Positions 1 to 4,490 of a stretch of DNA of 5,846 nucleotides are shown piece by piece; positions within the stretch are counted from its first letter, which is position 1; each line of letters opens with the position of its first letter. Location of the stretch: NCBI GenBank assembly GCA_900551305.1, contig URVK01000117.1, forward strand, positions 1 to 5,846, given 5' to 3'. The stretch is from an uncultured Collinsella sp. (GTDB taxonomy: Bacteria > Actinomycetota > Coriobacteriia > Coriobacteriales > Coriobacteriaceae). A model generated the notes under the pieces. The model was not told where the DNA came from, ran no database searches, and saw only the letters and a program-made list of their open reading frames with translations. The position numbers were made by a program, and so were the translations under genes.

Positions 1-304
1 CGCGAGCTCGCTCGGCAAAGGTCTCCTTCTTTGCGGGCGCTGCCGTCTCGGCGGCATCCTCGTCCGCATCGGAATCGTCGTCGGTCGCAGCAGCCTTCTT
101 GGGCTTGACCGGGGCCGAAGCGGCCTCACTCACCGGATCGATAATCTCGGACTGAACAACGGCCGTCATCTTTTCCTGCGTCTCGCGGAACTGACGGATG
201 GCACGGCCGATCGTGCGGCCCATCTGTGGGAGCTTATCCGGGCCAAACAGCAAAAAGCCGAAGACCACGATGATCGCGAGCTCACCCTCTCCAATACCAA
301 ACAC
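1..304 (-). CDS. TatA/TatB-family twin-arginine translocase subunit, partial (C-terminal end off the left edge)
   Basis: This is a membrane subunit of the twin-arginine (Tat) system, which exports folded proteins across the cytoplasmic membrane. The visible 101 residues begin MFGIGEGELAIIVVFGFLLF. A short N-terminal hydrophobic helix (about residues 8-20) is followed by the hinge FGPDKLP (20-26) and an amphipathic helix with basic residues (MGRTIGRAIRQFRE, 28-41). The tail after about residue 60 is disordered, first Ala/Lys/Pro-rich and then strongly acidic (DDDSDADEDAAE). This layout is diagnostic of the MttA/Hcf106 family. Glu8 and the GPxxLP hinge resemble TatB, while the FG hinge and short helix also fit TatA, so the subtype is left open. 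The start is a GTG at 304-302, chosen because it puts the family motif in frame and has a GGAGG 5 bases upstream. The nearby ATG at 308-306 is out of frame and too close to the GGAGG. The protein continues past base 1. Confidence 0.9.
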   Translation of the reverse strand, partial: MFGIGEGELAIIVVFGFLLFGPDKLPQMGRTIGRAIRQFRETQEKMTAVVQSEIIDPVSEAASAPVKPKKAAATDDDSDADEDAAETAAPAKKETFAERAR

Positions 305-309
305 ACATA

Positions 310-314
310 CCTCC
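310..314 (-). promoter_or_regulatory. Shine-Dalgarno GGAGG that fixes the GTG start of the tat gene
   Basis: On the minus strand GGAGG lies 5 bases before the GTG codon at 304-302. This spacing supports GTG as the start and excludes the ATG at 308-306, which would leave only one base between the site and the codon. Confidence 0.8.
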
Positions 315-379
315 AAGGCTCGATGTGAGTCGAGCCCGCACCGCGCCATTCGGCCGGAACTCGTCTATTCATTCGGTCA

Positions 380-413
380 AGTATAGCGCCCGGACGCCAA
401 AACGTCCGAGCGC
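380..413 (-). promoter_or_regulatory. Candidate -10 element (TATACT) beside a hairpin, upstream of tat
   Basis: The minus strand has TATACT at 385-380, one base away from the sigma-70 -10 consensus. It is about 75 bases before the GTG start. No good -35 is seen at 16-18 bases. Immediately upstream is an imperfect hairpin (386-413): arms GCGC and CGGACG on the plus strand pair with CGTCCG and GCGC, with one mismatch and a 6-base loop. The hairpin has no T-tract on either side, so it does not look like an intrinsic terminator for the STAS gene. It could be a protein-binding dyad or a transcript-end structure. The same TATACT sequence appears upstream of the aminotransferase gene, which slightly favours a promoter role. 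Confidence 0.35.
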
Positions 414-457
414 ATCACAAACATATGCCAAACGGCACGCCCTTTTGAGGGCAAAGG

Positions 458-772
458 TTATGCAGCGGTAATCGAAATCTCCTGGTCGACACCCAACAGC
501 TGAACCACACGCATCACCGGGGGCTGCACATTGGTGCAGCTAAAGCGCTTGTCGTGGTCGGCCGCGTGGTGCGCGGCGCCCACGAGCACGCCAATGCCCG
601 TCGAATCGATGTAGCTCACCTGGGCAAAATCGAGCTCAACGGCCTCAGTGGGCTGCTCGAGCGCCAGGTCGATGGCATTGCGCAGGCTATCGGCGTTAGA
701 GATATCGATCTCGCCGGTTACCTTAATGGTGTAGAGCTCTGGCGTGGGGTTGGTGGAAATACCCAAATCCAT
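458..772 (-). CDS. STAS-domain anti-sigma factor antagonist (SpoIIAA/RsbV-like)
   Basis: The product is a 104-residue single-domain STAS protein. In this family an unphosphorylated antagonist binds an anti-sigma serine kinase (SpoIIAB/RsbW type) and frees the sigma factor. Kinase phosphorylation of one serine switches it off. The signature is clear: VTGEIDISNADSLRNAI (18-34) is the first strand-helix unit, and YIDSTGIGVLVGA (54-66) is the phosphorylation loop, with Asp56 and the likely target Ser57. The length is normal for SpoIIAA-like proteins. The ATG start has AAAGGAG 7 bases upstream. The gene follows the aminotransferase by 51 bases on the same strand with no clear terminator between them, so co-transcription is possible. 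No partner kinase, phosphatase or sigma factor is in the window, so the regulated process is unknown. A small hairpin after the stop (439-452, stem GCCCT/AGGGC) has no T-tract. Confidence 0.9.
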   Translation of the reverse strand: MDLGISTNPTPELYTIKVTGEIDISNADSLRNAIDLALEQPTEAVELDFAQVSYIDSTGIGVLVGAAHHAADHDKRFSCTNVQPPVMRVVQLLGVDQEISITAA

Positions 773-774
773 GT

Positions 775-792
775 ATACGCTCCTTTACGTAT
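775..792 (-). promoter_or_regulatory. STAS gene ribosome binding site lying in a small hairpin loop
   Basis: The minus strand reads ATACG, then TAAAGGAG, then CGTAT. Five-base arms (788-792 and 775-779) could pair and place the whole Shine-Dalgarno sequence in an 8-base loop, just before the ATG at 772-770. The stem is weak. It would display the site rather than hide it. Confidence 0.4.
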
Positions 793-815
793 CGAAAGTG
801 CGGATAGTACGGGAA

Positions 816-838
816 GCCGCGCGCTAGGCGCGCTCGGC
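816..838 (-). other. GC-rich hairpin across the aminotransferase stop codon
   Basis: GCGCGC at 819-824 and 828-833 can pair around a 3-base loop. GCC/GGC extends the stem past a 2-base bulge. It overlaps the last codons and the stop codon at 826-824. There is no T-tract downstream on the minus strand, so it is not a standard intrinsic terminator. It could be an mRNA 3' stabiliser or chance pairing in GC-rich sequence. Confidence 0.35.
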
Positions 839-2128
839 ACGCGCAAGCTCGGCAGCGACGAGCTTGACGGCCAGCACCAGCACATCGAGCGCAGCCTCTA
901 GGTCCTCGACCGTGGGATAGCTCGGCGCGATGCGGATGTTGGTGTCGCGCGGATCCTTGCCATAGGGCCAGGTGGCACCGGCCGGCGTGAGCTTAACGCC
1001 CAGGTCTGCGCAAAGCGCGGCGACCTTTTGAGCCGAGCCCTCGGGACCATCGAAGCTTACAAAGTAGCCGCCGCGGGGGTGCGTCCAGGTGGCGCAGCCC
1101 GTGTCGCCCAAGCCCTCGGTGAGCTTGCGCTCGACAGCCTCAAAGCGCGGGCGCAGGAACTCGGCATGCTTTTTCATGTGCTCCTTGACCGCCTCGATGG
1201 TGGGAAGGAAGCGCACGTGACGCAGCTGGTTGAGCTTGTCGGCACTGATGAGGCCGGCCTTCAGGCGCTTGGAGAACTCCGCGATAACCGCGGGGCTCGC
1301 ACCGATAAAGCCGATACCGGCACCCGGGAAGGTGATCTTGGACGTCGAGGCGAATGCCACCACGCGGTCCTCGGTGCCCGCCGCGCGGGCAAGATCAAAG
1401 ATGTTGGCGAGCTCGTCGGTCTCGTCGTACAGGTCGTGCACGCAGTAGGCGTTGTCCCAGAAGATGCGGAAATCGGGCGCGGCCGTGTGCATCTCGACCA
1501 GGCGGCGCACGGTGTCCTCGCTAAAGGTGATACCCGTGGGGTTGGAATACTTGGGCACGCACCAGATGCCCTTGATGGAATCGTCGGCGGCAACGAAGCG
1601 CTCGATCTCGTCCATATCGGGGCCGTTGTCGGTCATCGCGACGGGAACGTTCTCGATACCCAAGTCGGCGGTAATGCCAAAGTGGCGATCGTAGCCGGGA
1701 ACCGGGCACAGGAACTTGACCTTCTTGCCGTCGTGCGCTGCCTCGTAAGCCTCCCAAGGATCGCTACCACACGAGCCGCAACGCCAGAACATACCGGCGA
1801 TATCGTGCTCGATCAGCAAGCTCGACGAACCCAGCACGAGCGTCTGCTCGGCGGGGCAACCCAGGAACTCCCCCGCCAGCTTGCGTGCCGAGGGAATGCC
1901 CTCAAAGCAGCCGTAGTTGGAGCAGTCGACATTGCCGTCGTGCAGATCGGCATCGGCATTGAGGATATCGAGCATGGGTCGAGAGATGTCCACCTGGGAG
2001 GGCGACGGCTTGCCGCGGGCCATGTCGAGCGCCAGGCCCTTGGCCTTGACCTCGGCGACCTCGGCCTTGAGCGCCTCGATGGCGGCATCGAGTTCGGTGG
2101 TTTCCATCTTCTGGTAGATCGTCTGCAT
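824..2128 (-). CDS. Aspartate aminotransferase, fold type I PLP enzyme, actinobacterial AspT subgroup
   Basis: This 434-residue cytosolic PLP enzyme most resembles the aspartate aminotransferase subgroup known from Corynebacterium glutamicum (Pfam Asp_aminotransf, PF12897). That enzyme interconverts aspartate plus 2-oxoglutarate and oxaloacetate plus glutamate. Seen in order: ARGKPSPSQ (37-45), the N-terminal substrate segment typical of this subgroup; GSSSLLIEHD (100-109), the phosphate-binding region; PGYDRHF (144-150), an aromatic that stacks on PLP; KYSNPTG (193-199) with Asn196; FWDNAY (223-228) with Asp225 for the pyridine nitrogen and Tyr228; ASTSKITFPGAGIGF (260-274) with the Schiff-base Lys264; and NIRIAPSYP (397-405) with the carboxylate-binding Arg399. 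All key residues are present, so it should be active. The ATG start has AAAGG 8 bases upstream; Met8 is an alternative start with less support. The protein has ten cysteines, including a CGSC at 117-120. The exact substrate cannot be proved from sequence. Confidence 0.9.
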   Translation of the reverse strand: MQTIYQKMETTELDAAIEALKAEVAEVKAKGLALDMARGKPSPSQVDISRPMLDILNADADLHDGNVDCSNYGCFEGIPSARKLAGEFLGCPAEQTLVLGSSSLLIEHDIAGMFWRCGSCGSDPWEAYEAAHDGKKVKFLCPVPGYDRHFGITADLGIENVPVAMTDNGPDMDEIERFVAADDSIKGIWCVPKYSNPTGITFSEDTVRRLVEMHTAAPDFRIFWDNAYCVHDLYDETDELANIFDLARAAGTEDRVVAFASTSKITFPGAGIGFIGASPAVIAEFSKRLKAGLISADKLNQLRHVRFLPTIEAVKEHMKKHAEFLRPRFEAVERKLTEGLGDTGCATWTHPRGGYFVSFDGPEGSAQKVAALCADLGVKLTPAGATWPYGKDPRDTNIRIAPSYPTVEDLEAALDVLVLAVKLVAAELARAERA

Positions 2129-2152
2129 GGGTGCGACCTTTCACGAAGCGGT

Positions 2153-2195
2153 ACGTTGCAATTCTTCTAAGTATAGACCGCCACCGTCGCAACGT
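2153..2195. promoter_or_regulatory. Divergent promoter region with 7-base inverted repeat
   Basis: ACGTTGC (2153-2159) and GCAACGT (2189-2195) are perfect inverted arms 29 bases apart. Between them, on the minus strand, is TATACT (2175-2170), a good -10 candidate for the aminotransferase about 42 bases before its ATG. No convincing -35 accompanies it. The dyad is centred almost exactly on the -10, as an operator would be, but arms this short can arise by chance. Confidence 0.35.
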
Positions 2196-2205
2196 TATGA
2201 AGCCG

Positions 2206-2214
2206 TGATAGATT
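2206..2214 (+). promoter_or_regulatory. Candidate extended -10 for the small plus-strand gene
   Basis: TGATAGATT fits an extended -10 (TG, one base, then TAGATT, 4 of 6 consensus bases). It lies about 63 bases before the ATG at 2278. The best -35 at 16 bases is TCGCAA, a weak match, which is tolerable for an extended -10 promoter. Confidence 0.35.
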
Positions 2215-2277
2215 AAGTCCATCGCAATGAATTACGAATCGCCGCGCATGCCGGCGTGAAGCGCCCAAGGAGGCACT

Positions 2278-2532
2278 ATGGAGTACGGATCGTTCCAGGC
2301 CGAGGAATTCGGCGACCTGCAGCGCCTGGTCGACGGACTATTTTACGACCGTCACGCCATCGACCGCCTGGATCTGATCGTACAGGCCGAAATCTTGGAC
2401 CTGGCGCCCGATCTCATGGAAATCGTCAACCTGCTACCGCCCGGCTATTACGACCGCCAGTCACTTTGCGACCAGCTCAACTCCGCCTTGGCCGCCCACG
2501 GCTGGGGCGCCATCTACGGCACCGTGGAATAA
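2278..2532 (+). CDS. Small acidic protein of unknown function
   Basis: The 84-residue product was not recognised. The gene is credible because a full AAGGAGG (2267-2273) lies 4 bases before the ATG and an intrinsic terminator follows at 2612-2633. It is also the only plus-strand gene, in its own gap between two minus-strand runs. The protein is very acidic: 15 Asp/Glu, 4 Arg and no lysine. It looks mostly helical. The first half (about residues 9-50) is rich in Leu/Ile/Asp, with LFYDRHAIDRLDLI at 21-34. A PPG turn at 54-56 leads to YYDRQSLCDQLNSAL (57-71), and the end is HGWGAIYGTVE. There is no signal peptide, no membrane segment and only one cysteine. It is likely a soluble cytoplasmic protein, perhaps a binding partner or regulator, but that is only a guess. 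A longer overlapping reading frame from 2256 lacks such a ribosome site and is low-complexity Arg/Pro. Confidence 0.75.
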   Translation: MEYGSFQAEEFGDLQRLVDGLFYDRHAIDRLDLIVQAEILDLAPDLMEIVNLLPPGYYDRQSLCDQLNSALAAHGWGAIYGTVE

Positions 2533-2571
2533 ACCTAGTCATTGGGGCCTGTGGTCAAAAAAAAGCAAATA

Positions 2572-2598
2572 TGAGTACTGTTACTTTTTTAGTAACAG
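2572..2598. repeat. AGTACT-containing segment with 8-base perfect hairpin; candidate dispersed repeat
   Basis: CTGTTACT (2578-2585) and AGTAACAG (2591-2598) pair perfectly around a loop of five T. The hairpin overlaps TGAGTACTGT and follows a run of eight A and an AT-rich spacer. It sits 13 bases before the terminator at 2612 and is not followed by its own T-tract. Its shape resembles short palindromic intergenic repeats, but only a genome-wide count could show that it is repeated. Confidence 0.4.
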
Positions 2599-2611
2599 AG
2601 ATTTTGAATTA

Positions 2612-2633
2612 AAAAGGCCAGTCTTGGCCTTTT
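2612..2633 (+). terminator. Intrinsic terminator of the small plus-strand gene (probably bidirectional)
   Basis: AAAAGGCCA (2612-2620) and TGGCCTTTT (2625-2633) form a 9-base perfect stem with a GTCT loop. The A-tract before it and the T-tract at its 3' side make it read as a terminator on both strands. It is 80 bases past the stop of the small gene. Confidence 0.85.
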
Positions 2634-2735
2634 GTGTCCGGTTTTGGAAGGATGCATCGGCATTTTTCGTCCAGCCACGCAATCGTTAATGCACAGACAG
2701 AATAGATTTGTACATTATTTTTCGCGCCTAAAATG

Positions 2736-2774
2736 AAACGCCGTTTGTGACAGTACTCACAAACGGCGTTTTTT
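2736..2774. terminator. Strong 15-base perfect hairpin terminator, serving nhaA and probably both strands
   Basis: The arms at 2736-2750 and 2757-2771 pair perfectly over 15 bases (core ACGCCGTTTGTGA) with loop CAGTAC. On the plus strand the hairpin runs into six T (2769-2774). On the minus strand it is preceded by A-rich sequence and followed by TTTCATTTT. It is the only terminator candidate for nhaA, 94 bases past its stop. The plus-strand side is the better terminator, so it also backs up the one at 2612. Confidence 0.85.
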
Positions 2775-2864
2775 GGCCACTGGGGTGTCCGGCAGGTGGC
2801 AAGTACCACTCAAAACCGCGTTTTACACGCGCTCGAGCAGGCTCTGGCGTCTGTTTCTACGCGC

Positions 2865-4223
2865 CTACTCGTTCTTGGGCGCGGGGTGCTTGCAGATCAC
2901 ACTCATGTAGATCATGCCAAGTACGGCCGCGGTGACAGAGCCGGCGAGAATAGCGGCCTTGGCGGCCAGAACCTCAAACTGGGCCGTCGGGAAGGCGAGG
3001 CCGCTGATGAGAATCGACATGGTAAAGCCGATGCCGCCCAGAATGCCCACGCCGGCAATCATGTGCCAGTTGACATTGCGCGGCAGCTCGCAGGCCCTAA
3101 GCTTAACCAGGGCAAACGTCATGCCAAAGATACCGATTGGCTTACCCAGCAGCATGCCAAAGTACACGCCGAGCGTCACCGGGTCGGTGAGCAGCGTGCT
3201 CATGTCCACGCCCACTAGGCGAACCTGTGCGTTGACGAACGCAAAGATCGGCAGGATCACAAAGTTGACCGGCGTGGAGATCAGACGCTCCATGCGAATG
3301 AGCGGCGGGGTCACGCGGTGCATGACGCGCTCGACCTTGGTAGTCGAGACGGTAAAGTCATGCTGGCCCAGGATGTGTGCCTCGTCATCGTAGCGGTCAT
3401 CGAGCAGCGGCAGGCACTCGCCCAACCAATCGGTGAGGCTATCGAGCTTGACGCCGCACTTGGCCGGGATGGTAAAGGCCAAGATGACGCCGGCGAGCGT
3501 AGCATGCACGCCGCTCTTGAACATGCAGAACCACAGCAGCAGGCCCAGCACCGAGTACGGGGCAAGGCGGTAATGCTGCGTCTTGTTGAGCCACACGAGC
3601 GCGCAGGTCACAAGCGCGGCGGCGCCCAACCAAAACGGATTGGGGCTCTGACCGTAGAAGATGGCGATGGCGGCGATGGAAATGAGGTCGTCGGCGATGG
3701 CAAGCGTCGAGAAGAACACACGCACGCCGTTGGGCACGCGATTACCCAAAAGCGACAGCACGCCCAGCGCAAAGGCAATATCGGTTGCCATGGGAATGGC
3801 CCAGCCGTTGTGCGCGCCGGCATGGTTAAAGATCAGATAGATGCAGGCGGGAACGACGACGCCGCCCACGGCCGCCAGCATGGGAAGCATAGCCTGGCGC
3901 GGGTTTTTGAGCTCGCCGACCGTCATCTCGTACTTAAGCTCAATGCCCACCAGCAAAAAGAAAATCGCCATGAGAAAGTCGTTAACGAAAAGCTCAACGG
4001 TGAGACCGGCCGTAAGGTTGCCCAGACCCACATACAGCGGGGTCTCCAAAAAGTGATGGATGGCCTCGTAGGCATCGGTATTGGCGCAAATGACGGCGGC
4101 GATGGCGGCGAAGACCATGACGGCGGCGGAAATCGTGCCGTTCTCGGTGATGCGCTCCCAGATGTCGTGGCGCTCAAAACGCTTGCGCTCACGAACGTTA
4201 AACAGCTGCTCGGGTGCTGCCAT
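2865..4223 (-). CDS. nhaA: Na+/H+ antiporter NhaA
   Basis: The product is a 452-residue integral membrane antiporter of the NhaA family. In Escherichia coli NhaA exports one Na+ or Li+ for two H+ and controls internal Na+ and pH. Matches to the family: LLVGIELKYEM (90-100), the region of E. coli Glu78-Glu82; MATDIAFALGVLSLLGNRVP (145-164) with Asp148, equivalent to E. coli Asp133; LAIADDLISI (174-183) with the ion-binding pair Asp178-Asp179, equivalent to Asp163-Asp164; SGVHATLAGVI (237-247), the His225 region; LLGKPIGI (358-365) with Lys361, equivalent to Lys300; and GILGGIGFTMSILISGLAF (393-411). About 11-12 membrane helices are expected. The loop between the HATLAG helix and ILPIFAF (about residues 254-322) is roughly 45 residues longer than in E. 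coli and is rich in charge. The ATG start has AAAGGAG 6 bases upstream. Expression may be controlled by the structured leader at 4224-4430. Confidence 0.95.
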   Translation of the reverse strand: MAAPEQLFNVRERKRFERHDIWERITENGTISAAVMVFAAIAAVICANTDAYEAIHHFLETPLYVGLGNLTAGLTVELFVNDFLMAIFFLLVGIELKYEMTVGELKNPRQAMLPMLAAVGGVVVPACIYLIFNHAGAHNGWAIPMATDIAFALGVLSLLGNRVPNGVRVFFSTLAIADDLISIAAIAIFYGQSPNPFWLGAAALVTCALVWLNKTQHYRLAPYSVLGLLLWFCMFKSGVHATLAGVILAFTIPAKCGVKLDSLTDWLGECLPLLDDRYDDEAHILGQHDFTVSTTKVERVMHRVTPPLIRMERLISTPVNFVILPIFAFVNAQVRLVGVDMSTLLTDPVTLGVYFGMLLGKPIGIFGMTFALVKLRACELPRNVNWHMIAGVGILGGIGFTMSILISGLAFPTAQFEVLAAKAAILAGSVTAAVLGMIYMSVICKHPAPKNE

Positions 4224-4229
4224 GGGCGG

Positions 4230-4253
4230 CTCCTTTCACGGGAAAGCTCCCGT
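4230..4253 (-). promoter_or_regulatory. nhaA ribosome binding site with two mutually exclusive hairpins
   Basis: The Shine-Dalgarno GAAAGGAG is at 4237-4230. Just upstream, ACGGGA and TCCCGT (4253-4248 and 4243-4238) form a 6-base stem with a GCTT loop, leaving the site free. Alternatively, CTTTC (4246-4242) can pair with GAAAG (4237-4233) around CCGT, covering part of the site. The two foldings share bases and cannot coexist. No ligand or protein is implied by the sequence. Confidence 0.45.
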
Positions 4254-4256
4254 CTT

Positions 4257-4292
4257 AAAAAAGCACGGCCCGCCCAAGTGGCGGCGCCGCGC
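4257..4292 (-). terminator. Intrinsic terminator in the nhaA leader (possible attenuator)
   Basis: On the minus strand the 5' arm GCGCGGC-G-CCGCC (4292-4280) pairs with GGCGG-GCCGTGC (4274-4263 with the loop between). This gives 12 base pairs including one G-U, one bulged G and a 5-base loop ACTTG. Six T follow at once (4262-4257). It points toward nhaA and ends 33 bases before its start codon, too close for a separate promoter to fit easily after it. The upstream gene ppaC already has its own terminator at 4432-4471. So this one either backs that up or acts inside the nhaA leader. Confidence 0.7.
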
Positions 4293-4344
4293 TCTAACGT
4301 ATTACGCTTGCATCTAGCCTACCCTGCACGACAAGCACGCAGGC

Positions 4345-4388
4345 GTGGCCGAAAAGCGGAACCACAGGTTGAACATTATTTGCTCAAC
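4345..4388 (-). promoter_or_regulatory. Structured upstream part of the nhaA leader: hairpin and operator-like dyad
   Basis: Two elements are seen. A hairpin at 4345-4365 has arms GTGG and CCG pairing with CGG and CCAC, a 2-base bulge and a CTTTT loop on the minus strand. A dyad at 4368-4388 has GTTGAGC and GTTCAAC on the minus strand, separated by the AT-rich AAATAAT and complementary over 7 positions with one G-T. No convincing -35/-10 pair was found between 4293 and 4430, so the nhaA transcription start is not placed. Confidence 0.35.
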
Positions 4389-4431
4389 GGCACGGGCACG
4401 CCTGTCCAAGAGACGACGCGGCGCCGTGCAC

Positions 4432-4471
4432 AAAAAACGACCGGAGCGCGGGGCGTCCGCGATCCGGTCGT
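4432..4471 (-). terminator. Intrinsic terminator of ppaC
   Basis: On the minus strand ACGACCGGA (4471-4463) pairs perfectly with TCCGGTCGT (4445-4437). Five more pairs continue inward after one mismatch, with a 5-base loop. Six T follow (4437-4432, the first also closing the stem). It lies 19 bases past the ppaC stop. Confidence 0.95.
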
Positions 4472-4490
4472 GGCGTTTGGTCAACTAAAC

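Larger units (their letters stand above)
2533..2864. other. AT-rich convergent intergenic region (332 bases, no gene)
   Basis: This gap separates the converging 3' ends of the small plus-strand gene and nhaA. It is clearly richer in A and T than the flanking genes, mainly from 2550 to 2735. It holds three hairpins (2578-2598, 2612-2633, 2736-2774, listed separately). The 10-base sequence TGAGTACTGT occurs at 2572-2581 on the plus strand and at 2759-2750 on the minus strand, each overlapping a hairpin. The 94 bases from 2771 to the nhaA stop hold nothing recognisable. A minus-strand reading frame (2609-2809) passes through two hairpins and is not believed. Confidence 0.7.

Noticed and set aside
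166..372. A 68-codon minus-strand frame beginning with ATG at 372
   Set aside because: It is out of frame with the Tat protein, which has a clear family motif and a GTG start with GGAGG.
428..452. Small hairpins after the STAS stop as a terminator
   Set aside because: The stems are only 3-5 bases and no T-tract follows on the minus strand.
1028..2170. A 380-codon open frame on the plus strand
   Set aside because: It is antisense to the aminotransferase, shows no recognisable domain, and is explained by third-position GC bias.
2256..2612. A 118-codon plus-strand frame overlapping the small acidic gene
   Set aside because: The protein is Arg/Pro/Gly-rich with no matching ribosome site, while the overlapping 84-codon frame has AAGGAGG at ideal spacing.
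2634..2792. 8-base direct repeat GTGTCCGG at 2634-2641 and 2785-2792, as a possible target-site duplication
   Set aside because: About one 8-base match is expected by chance in a gap this size, and no terminal inverted repeats adjoin the copies.
2609..2809. A 66-codon minus-strand frame in the convergent gap
   Set aside because: It crosses two strong terminator hairpins and has no clear ribosome site, so a real gene is unlikely.
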